In this document: positions 12,401 through 24,200 of the stretch, piece by piece
How the letters are laid out: each line of letters opens with the position of its first letter
How positions within the stretch are numbered: the first letter of the stretch is position 1
Source: Pampus argenteus
Taxonomy: Eukaryota; Chordata; Actinopteri; Scombriformes; Stromateidae
Assembly (NCBI GenBank): GCA_036937835.1
Contig: CM072878.1
Location: 6,054,501 to 6,118,500 of the forward strand
Reading direction: 5' to 3'
Length of the DNA stretch: 64,000 bases
Translations under genes and position numbers: made by a program
The notes under the pieces: generated by a model
Told to the model about the DNA's origin: nothing
The model's database searches: none
What the model saw: only the letters and a program-made list of their open reading frames with translations

Positions 12401-14197
12401 AACCTGGGTCACCCGCTGGGACTCACTGTGTTTGAGGTATATATTTACCACCTGATAAACTCTGTTACACATTAACCCAGAGCCTGTCAAACACAATACC
12501 CTATAAACTACTCACTGCACGTGTAAGCACGTGTAATATTCATATCTGCTCCTCTGATCCTCCTGTAATACTTATCCTCTTCTTCTCCGTTTCACTGTGT
12601 GCTTCACTGTGTGCTTCTAGGAAAGACTTTTCTGGACAGATGTCAGTAACAACGCCATCCTGAGTGCAAACAGGGTGACTGGTGAAGATATCACACCGGT
12701 GGCGGAGCACCTATCATCACCTGAAGACATTATTCTCTACCATAACCTCAAACAGCCTGCTGGTAAGTGAGGTCTTGGAATGTTAACAATAATTCAATTG
12801 CCTAATAATGCTTTTTGTAAATTATTTCATTTCATTTTCAACAATCCTAAATTCTTTTCCATTGCAGGCAGGGATTGGTGCCAAGTGTCCAACGGTGGCT
12901 GTGAATTCTTGTGCCTGGCAGCTCCTCAAGTGGGCAGACATCCCCCCAAATATACCTGTGCCTGTCCAGATAACATGATGCTAGCCGGGGATATGAGGAG
13001 ATGTGTACCTGGTACGTTTATTTTCAATGCGGTGTGATATCAAGGAGTAAATTAAAAAATCCTAGTGAATTTTTGATTTTGAAAGCAGCATATGTTCAAT
13101 ACTTTTTCTCCCTCTCACATCTCCTGTTCTGTTATTTGTACTCCACCAGCTGTGCCAACATCTGCAGCTCCCATTCTGCCTCAAGTTCCAACTACCACCC
13201 CACCTCATCTGCCACCTTTACCAGCCACAACCACATCCAGACCTCAGGTCCGCACCACCGCGATGCCCATTGTAATCACCAGCGCCGTGTCCAAGCTAGT
13301 GCCACGCACCACCAAACGTCCAGTCACACCTGAACCTAAGACCCCTTCACCCCAGCCACCGAAGCCAAAAGTCCTTCAGACCACCACAGAGGCTCCGGTC
13401 ACTTACACAGGTAAGCTTTTGCGTGTATGTTAAAGTCAAATTACATGCACTTTACATTTCTGATGATCAAATAAATGTACACTATGCTTTGAGAAAAATA
13501 GCTGTCAATAATGTAAAGTATGCAAATGACATGCATGATATCGTGCAGGTCAGGTTTCATGGTTTCATGTGTCGTTAACTGTGTTTTCTTTTTCTTCAGA
13601 TATCCGACATGAATTTGCAGCAGTTGTACCGAACACTGTCTCCACCACCCCGATAGCTTTGTATATCATCTTACCTCTAGGTCAGTTCCTTTGGTACCTG
13701 ATGCCAAGGTGTTTTCTTCACAGAAACTACTAATTATTTGAGACAACAGCAATCATCCAACCATCGTGTCTAATCTCTCTGGATCTTTCTCCCTCATGTA
13801 GCGATCCTTTTTATACTGGTTGTCGGTGGCGTGCTGCTATGGAGAAACTACAGACTGAAGTACACCAACACAATCCACTTTGACAATCCAGTCTATCAGA
13901 AAACCACTGAGGACCAAGTGCACATTTGGAGGAACCACAGTACCGATGGTTATGCCTACCCAAAAGTGAGTCTAAAAGGGGGTTACTTCTACTAATTTGA
14001 TTTTATGAACCATTTTGCATGACATAAAATCTTGTTTTTATAAAATAATACACTTTACTGCAATCAGCACATACAGGCTACAGTATATTTTATCTTTAAA
14101 CATCATGTCTGACATGCTTTCTTATTTGTTGTCTTATCAGAGACAAGTTGTAAGCTTGGATGAAGAAGCAGATAATCCAACCTTCACAGAAAACTGA
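6477..14197 (+). CDS. ldlr: Low-density lipoprotein receptor
   Basis: Endocytic cell-surface receptor for apoB/apoE lipoproteins. Coding exons: 6477-6534, 9508-9633, 9765-9887, 10014-10394, 10495-10617, 10736-10858, 10967-11086, 11226-11351, 11465-11636, 11725-11952, 12070-12188, 12297-12436, 12621-12762, 12868-13011, 13150-13410, 13600-13680, 13802-13965 and 14141-14197; total 895 residues. Signal peptide 1-19; seven class A repeats (about 20-311), each with six Cys and a C-terminal SDE/TDE/ADE motif; EGF-A and calcium-binding EGF-B (312-393); six-blade propeller (394-660) with YWSD, YWTD, YWTD, YWVD and FWTD; EGF-C (661-708); Thr/Pro-rich O-glycosylated stalk (709-795); membrane span about 815-836; cytoplasmic NPVY at 851-854 for clathrin uptake. 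Seven rather than eight class A repeats exclude VLDLR. An in-frame ATG at 6450 would add nine residues; 6477 gives the better signal peptide. A final NPTF (889-892) is unusual. Confidence 0.97.
6535..9507 (+). other. ldlr: ldlr intron 1
   Basis: The longest ldlr intron (about 3 kb), between the signal-peptide exon and the first class A repeat. It starts GTAAGT and ends GTAG. It holds A-rich and GT-rich simple sequence (6853-6888, 7094-7113) and an interspersed repeat copy (8918-9390). No internal exon is supported. Confidence 0.85.
8918..9390 (+). repeat. Interspersed repeat, family B (copy 1), in ldlr intron 1
   Basis: Contains a block around CATGAAATTTTGTACA and CATTCATGG, followed by a run of AACATGCTAACATGCT and TTAGCATTGAGC. 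The same order of blocks recurs at 47805-48165 and 62265-62690, and the last part at 19262-19400. It is an old dispersed element of unknown class. An 84-residue open frame across it has no homologous look and is ignored. Confidence 0.65.
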
Positions 14198-15890
14198 AAA
14201 GAGTGGAGCCTCAATGATAAGCTACCTTGGATGTCCTTTTGTATTTTTACCTCACATAACACAAAGATATGGAAGCTAAAGCCATTATCACATTGGCTTG
14301 AACCACTATATCGTTACAGACGAACAAGCTCTCTAAAGTGGAAAAACCAGGGTGAAACATTTTTTGTTCAGGTGCACTTTTTTTTCTCATTGTGTTACCA
14401 GCTGACAATCCATTCATCACCAAATCATGTCAAATGATCAGATGTTGGGTCCTTCAATCTAATGTTTTGGGTTTTTTTTTACTCTTTATCCTAACTGTGA
14501 TGCTGATGATACAACTGGAGAACTGTGTCATTGTTAAAGCCACATATTTAATTTACCAGAGCTCATTTGATGCAACATATAATTAAGAATTACTCTCTAA
14601 ATTGTGTTTGATAGAATTCCGAAATAAGTTGTAAATATTTTATTAGTTTGACAAGCTGTTGATGGAACATTATCATATATTGCAACATTTCTTGTGTGAA
14701 GGAATAGTTTGGCATTTTGGGAAACGTAGGATACGTAGGACTCCAATTAGATCTGAAGTTTGACACCACTAAGCTTTTAACTATGAACCCTAAGCTAATC
14801 AAGGTGATTAGCTTAGCTTAGCATAAAGCTTGGAAACAGGAGGAGACACCTAGCCTGGTTCCTGGTTACATGCTATGGCTATTTCTTGGTGACTTGTTTG
14901 TGTACGGATTAATCACATAAAGGGCTAATTAGTGATGTTTACAGATGATGCGTAATTTTTGGTACCTTTTAGAGATAGTTAAGACTTTCATTTTCATTTT
15001 TCCTGTTTCCAGTCATTACGCTAAGCTAAGCCTTACATTTCAGACATGAAAGTGTGTGTACGTTTTGCACCAGCCATCGCCATAGTAGTGCAACGAAAAT
15101 ATCCATCCAAAAGGACTGAAAGTCACTACTTGTGCCTTGATTATTATATTCTATGATAGCCTCCAGATTTTCACATATCACCATATGTCTTTTGAACTGG
15201 TTACAGTGTCCTCCAGCAGCCATCTGTTGGATGCCGTTTCAGCTTGTTCCTTCTGATTTGTGATTGGCTGTCTGTTTTTAGAGCTATCCTTAAATTTTCC
15301 TTACCTATGCCCCTCCCAGGAGGACCTGTGCATTCCTCAAAAACAGAATAGCTTTTATGCAGTCACGTGTGACCATGCCTAATGCTCTCTACCATGACAC
15401 GTGTATATAATATTTACATCCTCCCTCAGTATGAGAACTTTAACTTGCCTTATTCTAGCATTCCTGACAAAAGAAAACCATATGCCCTCCCATGGTTTTA
15501 AAAATCACAGTTTGAGTTCATGTTCTGTTATTATTTATGACAAATATGTGCCTTTTTAATGACATATTTCGTTCAAATGTTCATGTTGGTGCTATTGAAC
15601 TCAGTGGATTTGTATAAAATCAGCGTGTCTGCTTGTTTACAAAGAATTGTTTAAGGGATGTGGCAGTGTTACATGCAAGTGAGGTTATAGTGAAGCTGTA
15701 CATAAAGAAGTCATTTTACATTGACAGACTCACAGTGTAGATTAAGTGTGTGTAAATATAATGTTCATAATGTAAATAATTTTTGTTCTTCACAGTTGTT
15801 TCTTTGGTTATGATGTGAGTGTTTTAGCCTTTGTTATAAACTTTAAACGTTTGCTGTACATAAATAAATGTTTCTATTTATTATAGAATC
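14198..15890 (+). other. ldlr: ldlr 3' UTR
   Basis: About 1.7 kb from the stop to just past AATAAA at 15863-15868. It has many ATTTA-type AU-rich words near its distal end (TATTTATGAC near 15531, CTATTTATTA near 15875) and an embedded interspersed repeat (14695-15031). Human LDLR also has a long 3' UTR with AU-rich elements controlling mRNA decay and with Alu copies; the parallel is one of layout, not of sequence. The exact cleavage site is inferred. Confidence 0.7.
14695..15031 (+). repeat. Interspersed repeat, family A (copy 1), with inverted ends, in ldlr 3' UTR
   Basis: Starts with GGAATAGTTTGGCATTTTGG and includes GCTTAGCTTAGC. Two 30-base arms, 14811-14840 and 15002-15031, are inverted repeats matching at 26 of 30 positions and separated by 161 bases. 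Inside, TAAGCTAATC and GATTAGCTTA (14791-14815) form a perfect 10-bp stem with a 5-base loop. Related copies lie at 42710-42897, 47365-47600, 50125-50330 and 59735-60050. Confidence 0.75.
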
Positions 15891-16317
15891 ACTTCACCCT
15901 GGATTCAGTTTTTTTTTAAGTCTCATGTGCCTGAATTTACTTTGATGCTTTTTGTTGCAGTCATAACAGACAAACGCTTGTGTTGAGAATGGTTCTTCGC
16001 TTACATGATCTGATTCTCCGTGCCGTAACTAGATGCAGAAAAGAAAGAATAAAAAATAATGTGATACAGACAAGCAGTATGGCGGCTGACAGCTTGTTAG
16101 ACTAGAAAATGTAGGAATGTATGCATGAAAGTAACAGAGCTAATAGTAGAAGTACTGCAGCAGCAATAAGGAGAAATAATTATTAAATATTGTATGATGA
16201 TAATGCAAGTTATGTGAAATATACTCCAGTAATACCTTAAACCAATTCATACAATTGTCAATGATTAGGCTGGCAGGAGGCGATAGTAACTTTACCTCAC
16301 AATTCCAATGTTTACAT

Positions 16318-16740
16318 TTTACTTTAGCTAACTATTTCACCTCTCTACTTTTCGCTAACGTTTATCCACTACTCCTAGCTAAGTAGGCTATTTAACGTGT
16401 TACCTTTACCTGTTTTCAACTTCAACTTGTTGTACTATTTTACCTTTTTGTTCACTAAGTATTTCAAAGTGTATCTATGACTTTAGCTAACTATTTTATT
16501 TCTTTAAAGTTTAGGTGTATCCGTGACTTTTAGCTGTCTTCAACTTTTTACATTTAGCTTACTATTTTATCTTTTTATCCATTACTTTTTGCTTAAATAA
16601 ATAATTTTTTTTTGTTTTTAGCTCTGTTCAACTTTGATTACTTTTAGCTATTTAAACACTTTCTCCATTACTTTTAACTTTTAGCTCATTACTATTTGCT
16701 TTTTTCTTACTATTTGATTTACCTTGCTTAATAGTTGTAA
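16318..16740. repeat. Degenerate AT-rich minisatellite (TTTTAGCTAA family), copy 2
   Basis: ACTTTAGCTAACTATTT-like units repeat with variants such as CTTTTAGCTGT, TACTTTTAGCT and TTAGCTCATTAC at intervals of about 20-40 bases. This is the clearest of three loci with these words. Unit length is not fixed. Confidence 0.6.
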
Positions 16741-18589
16741 ATGTAAAGATAAAGATAAGCATCACACCAATTTGTAATACTATTTGACTTTTTATTCTCC
16801 TCCTGCTGTATGCACAAATATTAGGAATATATCCTTTTCATTAAATCACAGTTGCTGTGTTTATGCCTGAACCAATGCAAATGTTTACATGTGAAAGAAA
16901 CTCAGTGTTTATTTTAGCTCAGCTTTTCTATTAATTTTAAGTTCGTAGTATTGACTCAACATGAAACAGTCGACTACATGAACCATATGGACTTGATTTT
17001 GTTTTCCAAGAATATCTTACCAAACTATTATTACCCCATCTTTCCTTTATTGCAACATGGGAAAGTCATATTCAATATTAGCCTACTTTCATACTTGTTG
17101 TGTTTTTATCATGTGTGGGTGAAATGCTGGTTTAGGTATGTGGAAGATGAACAGTTTCAAGAACTGTACAGCAGCATATTCCACAGTTTAACAGCTTTGG
17201 TATGCAGACATGGCTAAAAACGTGAAGAGGGTTTTTTTCCTTCTTTTTTTTCAGAGGGCTGGCTGCGCCTCCACAGTTCTTCTGCGAAAAACAATACACA
17301 TTTCCTAGAAATCAGGCGGCCACAGCGAAAGGAAAAACCATCCAGTTTCCTAGAAATTCTCCAACATTTTGAAATCCCAAGTTGGAAAAATATCAACACT
17401 GTGTGTGTGAAAGTATCTTCTTTGTTTTTATTCATTTGCACACAAAAGTAAAAGGTATAATCAATGCATGAGACCTGAAATGTGTTTCACAAAGTGTATA
17501 CATGTGAACACACTAATAATGTTTCAGTTTTTAAGTTTGTTTACATTTTGATCAATGTATAGTTTTGGCAGAGCATAGTTGACTATGACCTTTTGAGTGA
17601 TTTTTAGAAGTCAACAGTACTGCATATTGAACTGATTTGTTATTGTACAAACAGGAGCAGAGACAAAGAGATTTCTATGACTCCAGACACAACTCGGTAA
17701 AAGTCATGAGCAGTTTGTAATGAGTTTATTGATGGTGTCCTCTACACAAAAACATTTTGGTGTAATAAGTTTTTATAAAGGGAAAATAGGGGAAATAATA
17801 CCTCAACAAGTCACAACAACAGTTATCAGAGAAGAGGAGGGAATCTATCTGACCGTACCGATCTGTAGTCAAACCCACCAGTGGGGATGTTGTGTGTAAA
17901 GTTCAAGGCTGAGCAAGAGCAGAGGTGTTGAGCTGGTAACACAAGTTAAGGAAAAGATGCAGTCACACATCTATGGGTAAACATACAGATAAGAAAACAA
18001 GCAGCTTGTACTGACTTTCAGGTTTAGCTGCTTGTAGAAATTCTAATGCTGTATATGATAATTAACAACTATATTCATCATCAGGAGTCAGAATCAAGCT
18101 TTCCTGATCCGTCTCTCATTTCATTATGATCAATACAAAAACAGTTATTGAGACTCCCAATCTTGTAGTATGAGAAATCTCTGTTTTTCAAAGTAAAGTT
18201 TCATCTGATCCCTCAACATCATTAATCATTAATCTAATCACAAAAGGTCGTGCACGGCCGGCTGGATTATATCAGTTACTCCCACAGATGACTGAAATAA
18301 ATAGTACTGAAGTCATGGAGTGTTTTTCACTCTCCGCACATGCTTTTGACTTTGTAAGAAAGCTTAAATATCCAGTTTAATAAAGACAGTTCTCCCTGAC
18401 TGCTCCACGTGTGAACTAATTTACTTTTTCAGGTGTATGACTCAACTTGATTCAGAGTCACATTTATAGCATTTATAGTCACTATATATATCGTAAACAA
18501 TATATAAATTTGGATACAAAAGACACACTTATAACTAAATTATAAAAAATATACCTTTGTTTACTAATATTCAAACAAAGACATGCCTG

Positions 18590-18836
18590 TTCTGTACATG
18601 TGACATCATTGCACGTCTGTCCGTCCTGGGAGAGGGATCCCTCCTCTGTGGCTCTTCCTGAGGTTTCTTCCACCTTTTTCCCTGTTAAAAGGTTTTTTGG
18701 TGGACAAGTTTTTCCTCACTCGAATCGAGGGTCTAAGGACAGAGGGTGTCACTCCCTGTACATATTGTAAAGCCCTCTGAGACAAATGTATTTTGTGATT
18801 TTGGGCTATATAAATAAAATTTTATTGATTTGATTG
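18590..18836 (+). repeat. Family C retroposon-like repeat, 5'-truncated, with target-site duplication
   Basis: This 247-base body is nearly identical to 45508-45758 and, reversed, to 42938-43080. It ends in a GCTATATAAATAAAATTT block followed by a short ATTGATTTG tail. The heptamer ATGCCTG flanks it at 18583-18589 and 18837-18843, fitting a target-site duplication. A short-repeat tail, 5' truncation and duplication are the marks of LINE-driven insertion. The family name is not asserted. Confidence 0.75.
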
Positions 18837-19261
18837 ATGCCTGATCAAGCACTTTTTTTGATAATTTCCATAGCATTTATTAGCTTTGCAGCAGCTGGTT
18901 CTGCTCTTTTTGTATGTTTTTATGCAACAGTCTTATTCTTACCTGTGTCGCTGTTGTGGAAGATCATAAAGACTAAATAATAGGAGGTCCTGTATTATTC
19001 CTTGAGGTACACCCAATTGCACATTACTTATTACTGGAAAGTGGATCATTAACTTTAACACATTGCATCTTCCTAGATAAATATGAAGACACCCATGCCA
19101 GTGCTTTAGATAAAAAATTACATTTAGAGAATTTACTATACCATGATTTTATTTGCTCTTTTGGAAGATAAAGCCAAACTTCATGGCTTGTTTTAAGATA
19201 AGATGTTTAGCTGGAATGACAACTTTCTCTTTTTGAAAGTACTGGCAGAAGGCTCTGCTTT

Positions 19262-19400
19262 CTTGGTCTATAATTACTGACTACACCCATGCTAGTACCT
19301 CAGCTAAATGCTAATGATAGCATTGCTGGCAACATGCTCACAATAACGCTAACATGCTGATTACATCATTACCATCTTATGTTAGCCTGGTAATATTTGC
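19262..19400 (+). repeat. Family B repeat fragment (copy 2)
   Basis: Contains GCTAAATGCTAATGATAGCA, AACATGCT and GCTAACATGCTGAT, the words that close the family B copies at 8918-9390 and 62265-62690. Only this end of the element remains. Confidence 0.5.
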
Positions 19401-20995
19401 TGACTAGTACTTACTAGAAAGTAAAGTTAGGAAGGAAAAATTAAATTCCAAGTGCAAAACATATTTGAAAGTACAATAAAATTAACTGTACTAAAGTAAT
19501 GGTAAGGATTGTCATGCAACTAGACCCTTTTCATGGCAGTTAAGCATGAAAAGCACAGGTGCACAATTTAATGACATTAATGACAGCTGCACCCTATTTA
19601 GGTGACCCAGTTATAGGTATGCAGGTAGGTAGGTTACAAGTAGGTTCATGTATTACTGTTCATGCTCAACCACTAATGTGACTTACTGGGACAATGTAAT
19701 GGAGCCATTGTTAATGTAAATGTTGCCATTTACACTGTGCTTTTCCTGTTTTTAAAGGTCAAAATGTCTGCTTTGAAAAGAGTCTATTATCAGTTTTTTT
19801 TCTTAACTACTAGCAAATAATAATGCTTTACATGTATTTCCACATACATTCTGCAATTTTTTTGGCTTTTTACAATAATTTTGGATTTTTGATGTAACTT
19901 GTGGAGGTAGAGTACAGGGTTTATGGGATGGTTCTGTGTATGTTTAGACTCACAATTATGTTTTGCACTTACATACACTCAGAGCCGCATGAGGATTATC
20001 AATATTCAGTGCAAGTCGCACTGATGTCCCTGAATGAAGTCAAACCTTTTTGTTTATCTGGTGACATGTATGAGTTCTGTGTCAGGGGGCATTCTTGATG
20101 TCTTTGTCAAATACTGATAGCTGAATCATACCCCAATCTTGTCAGTCAATTCAGATTTATTTTGGACTCTCTTCTGACATATCTTGTTGAGAGGAAGAAT
20201 TAAAGTGAACAACTCCGAAACAAACAGGAATATATTTTTCATGCAACACATGAATGTATCAATCAGAAATCAGATTTATGATGGCCTTTTAGAGTAGGTA
20301 AATAAATATGATAATACATCAAATAAATTGGCATTTGGATTTGTCCTGTGTTGTGTATTTGCTATTGGATATGGGACATGATGTCACACTGTTTTGCCTG
20401 ACATGTCACACACCCTCATCTCCCTCAGGTCTGCCCACATTTGAATGAACATCCACTCCAATAATCTGGAGGAAAGTAAATGTGATGTGAGATGAGTGAT
20501 TCTGCAAAACAGACTCATTTTACTAATCAGTAACATTATTGACCTTTAGTGGGAGTTATTTACACACTTACTGTAAGTGTTTATCACTGATAGAGCTTTT
20601 CTGGTAAATGTTCAACATGTATAGGCAACTTAGTATAGGGGGAAGGTCACGAGCAACCTAACTGATAGTGAAACATTTAATTGTAAATACAAATAATAAT
20701 ATGGAATTCTCAAAAAGACACAGTCAGCACGCTTATATAGCTTTTATAGTATAGCCAACAGGGACATTTTGATCTGAGTTCTTCCACGTCTGGATGATTT
20801 CTGTTATAACAATAAACACTTTATTTATATTTTGGAAGGTGACGTACAAACAGAAAGGTCTGAATATCAAAAAGCATGCAGCTCATAAATTTAATTGTAA
20901 TAAAGACTTGACTCTAAAATAAGATACAAAATTACATTAGTTGGCAAATGAATTAAACAGTTATAGAAATATTAACATTTGGAAAGAGCTTAAAG

Positions 20996-20997
<2 letters not shown>

Positions 20998-21028
<31 letters not shown>
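20998..21028. repeat. (TA)n microsatellite
   Basis: About 15 TA units, roughly 50 bases upstream of the kri1 promoter elements. Confidence 0.9.
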
Positions 21029-21033
<5 letters not shown>

Positions 21034-21069
21034 CATGAGAATGAAATCATATTAAAGTTAGTGTGAGCG

Positions 21070-21118
21070 CGCCCCCTATAGCACGTGTATGACGCGCGCA
21101 CCGGAAACCACGTGGTTC
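21070..21118 (+). promoter_or_regulatory. kri1: kri1 promoter: paired E-boxes and an ETS site
   Basis: CACGTG occurs at 21082-21087 and again at 21109-21114, the second inside a 12-base palindrome AACCACGTGGTT. CCGGAA (ETS/GABPA type) is at 21101-21106, amid GCGCGC CpG-rich sequence. The start codon is at 21213. Known: CACGTG is bound by MYC/MAX and USF, and ribosome-biogenesis genes are frequent MYC targets. Inferred: these sites link kri1 output to growth signals. The transcription start is not visible; no TATA box is seen. Confidence 0.6.
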
Positions 21119-21212
21119 AGCTTTACACACGCTTGTGTAGCAGCTGGGATGACTTCTCTGTGCTAGTGTGTCCTTTTAACAATAACATAAAGCGTTTTCT
21201 TTCAGCTAAACC

Positions 21213-24200
21213 ATGAGCGGCAAGTCGGAATTGAAAATAAACTCTCAGTTCGCGCAGAAATATGAGAAATACCGCCAGAAAGAAGAGCTGCAGAGGTGTA
21301 AGTATGACTGCTAGCTAACGGTGGCTAAGTTAACAACACAACGTGGGGAGGTGTAGCGAGCTTTAAGTATTTTTGCCTTTTTACTGCACTGTGTTATTTA
21401 TATATTAACATTTCTTCTTGTCCTGTGTTATTGTGTAGTGAAGGACCGATATGGAGACCGAGCTGATGAGAGTGAATCAGAGTCGTCTGAGTCCAGCTCT
21501 GATGACAGTGAAGTGGTTAGTTAGCATCGCTGTTGCTCTACTCTTTACATGACACTGCCATCAGATAACGTGCAGTCAGCCTAACTTTAACTATCTCTCC
21601 ACAGGAACTAGACCCTGAAGTTGAAAGGGATTTTTACAGAACATTGTCACTACTGAAGAAGAAAGACCCAAAGATCTACCAGACAGATGCAACGTTCTAC
21701 TCAGAAGGTGATTGATCCGTCCAGATAAGTCTTTAACTTCCTTAAGGACATCTTTTTTTTGTTGACAAATGATCTAAATCTCTCGGTTTCAGATGCATCC
21801 ACTAGTGACGTGAAGCCTTCGTCCTCAAAGACAGCAGTAAAGCCCATGTATCTCAAGGATTATGAACGTAAAGTCATACTGGAAAAGGAAGGGTGAGCTA
21901 CTGATGTATCATCATTCACAGTATTTGTCTGCACCACAATCAGGAATTCTAGGGGTGAATGTATCTGTTTCAAATTATGAAATTAGCCCTAACTGGCCTA
22001 AATCCTTAGAGTTAGACATGTTTTGGTCCTGACTCTGGGGAACAGATATATAAACAAAACATGCATATGCCATTTCTAACACACATATTTAGGTTTTTGA
22101 CATGCCTACTAACACACAAACTGTGAAATAAGACAAACTAACCCTTGCTGAAAGAAAAGATAGGAAGCTTTATAAACCACTCTGTCCTACTCTGATGTAG
22201 GAGGCTTTTTAGTCCTAGGTTAATTTTCTTTTGTGTCATTCTGAAACACCTAAACTTTAGATATTACTTATATTTTTATTTCACAGCAAATATGAAGATG
22301 ATGATGACAGTGAGGATGAAGAGGAGGCCGCCAAGAGAAGAGAGGTAGGCCGTGTTACCAAATGTTGTTTTTTTGTTTTTTTGCCTCGAAAATGTGGTCA
22401 GATGTTTTCTTAATCATGTTGTTTTGTTTTTTTAAAGAGAGCTGCCTCTCCCAGTTACATTCAGGAGCAGAAGGAGCTGAAGGAAAGGTACGGCTCCAAC
22501 AGTCATAAGGTGTCCAGAGCAGCAGAGATACTTTTAAGAATATTTAAGAAAACTACAACCTCTTTTTCAGCTTCCGTAAGTTCATCCAGGACAGTGATGA
22601 AGACGACGGTGATGATGATAAGGGCAGTGAGGGAGCAGGAGTATCCCAGCTGCTTACAAGGAGAATCAAAACACAGGAAGAGAAGGTCAGAATGGACAAA
22701 TGTGCAGGAAGCTGCTCCTTATCTTGTACAAAAACATCACAGATATGAATGAACTTTTGTAGGATAAAGAAGAGGCAGACTTTGTGGAGTGGCTAAAAGG
22801 CCAGGCTGAGCTCGAGGGTCCAGAGGAGGTGAAGGACATGGTGAGTGTGTGTAATAGATGGGAAAGAATTGAAATGGATTTGGCTAGAGTGTTCTTTTTG
22901 AGTTCAAGTGGAACTTGCTTGGTAATGAGACTGGTTTCTGTTGAGACAGAAGTACCTACGGGACTACTGGAACGACCCAGAGTTGGATGAGAGGGAGCGT
23001 TTTCTGAGAGACTATGTCCTAAACAAGGGTTACCTAGACGAAAACGATGAACGGTATGTCACTATCTGTTGGGATGTTGACTAGATTTGTCTTGCTAGTG
23101 AGGTCTGGAACAAAGGAAACATAACACATTATGATTCTTGTATGATTATAAATGTTCCCAATGCGTTAAGGATCCCCACCTATGACGAGGTGGTCCAGGA
23201 TGACGTGGAGGATTCTGAAGAGGAAGGAGAAACTTTCTTGGAGCGGCAGGCTAATTTTGAGAGAAGCTACAACTTCCGCTTTGAAGAGCCTGATGCTCAG
23301 AAGGTTAAGACCTACCCCCGCAACATCGCCACCTCTGTGCGCTCTAAAGATGACCGCAGGAAACTCAAAAGGGAAGAAGTAAAAGAGAGGAAGGAGAAGG
23401 TATGTAATACGCGTTTGAAAAAAAAACAAAACTTGTGATCCCTCAGTATTAAATTTTGCTTTCTTTGCTACTCAGTGATGAATCATAATATAATTGATTT
23501 ATTAGCTGACTCCAATTCTTCTCTCTCCTCTTTCTTTGCGCTCTTTTTTTTTTTTTACAACTATTTCAGGAGAAAGAGCAGAAACGGGAGCAGCTGAAGC
23601 AACTGAAGAACCTGAAGCGCAACGAGATAATGGAGAAGTTGAAAAGGCTTCAGGAGCTGACTGGCAACGAGGAGCTCGCCTTTAGTCATGCCGACCTGGA
23701 GGGAGACTTTGATCCAAAACAACACGACCAGCTCATGCAGGTAGGTACACGCGCTCCTACAGACTTGGATACAAACACCACGCAAAACGGTTTTGCTTAA
23801 TTGATGGGGAGAGCACAGTCAACAGTAATCTCCTGTCATCACTCAGCAACCATAACAATGCACATCAGACAAGTAAAGTTTTTAGCATTGTGCACATTTC
23901 TCTGCTATATCTGAGAGACACTCAGTATATGAGTTTGGAGGGTGGTGGGGTTTTTTTGTCTTTTATAAACCATAAACACGAAGGTGACGGCTAGAAATGA
24001 GAAGCCTGCTTACCTACTTATGCTCATCCACCTTTGTCTGAAATCAAGGACATTGTTTCAGAAATTACTTATGCCATGTCCGAAATCCCTTCTTATTTAC
24101 TGTATAGTGCTCTATATTTACCCCACCCAATTAATTTCAGTCAAATTAATAATTATTGATATATTTAGTTACCTATTATTAATAAAGACCAGGAGAAAAA

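Larger units (their letters stand above)
15891..21060. other. Intergenic interval ldlr-kri1, no gene seen
   Basis: About 5 kb of AT-rich sequence. Contents: the TTTTAGCTAA minisatellite (16318-16740), a family C retroposon with a target-site duplication (18590-18836), a family B fragment (19262-19400) and a TA microsatellite (20998-21028). Open frames are below 90 residues, without recognisable domains or splice context. Confidence 0.6.

Noticed and set aside
18116..18130. Search for tRNA genes, microRNA hairpins, CRISPR-like arrays or viral genes
   Set aside because: No tRNA box B motif with a cloverleaf, no familiar microRNA seed hairpin, no spaced direct-repeat array and no reverse transcriptase, integrase or capsid frame was found anywhere in the window.
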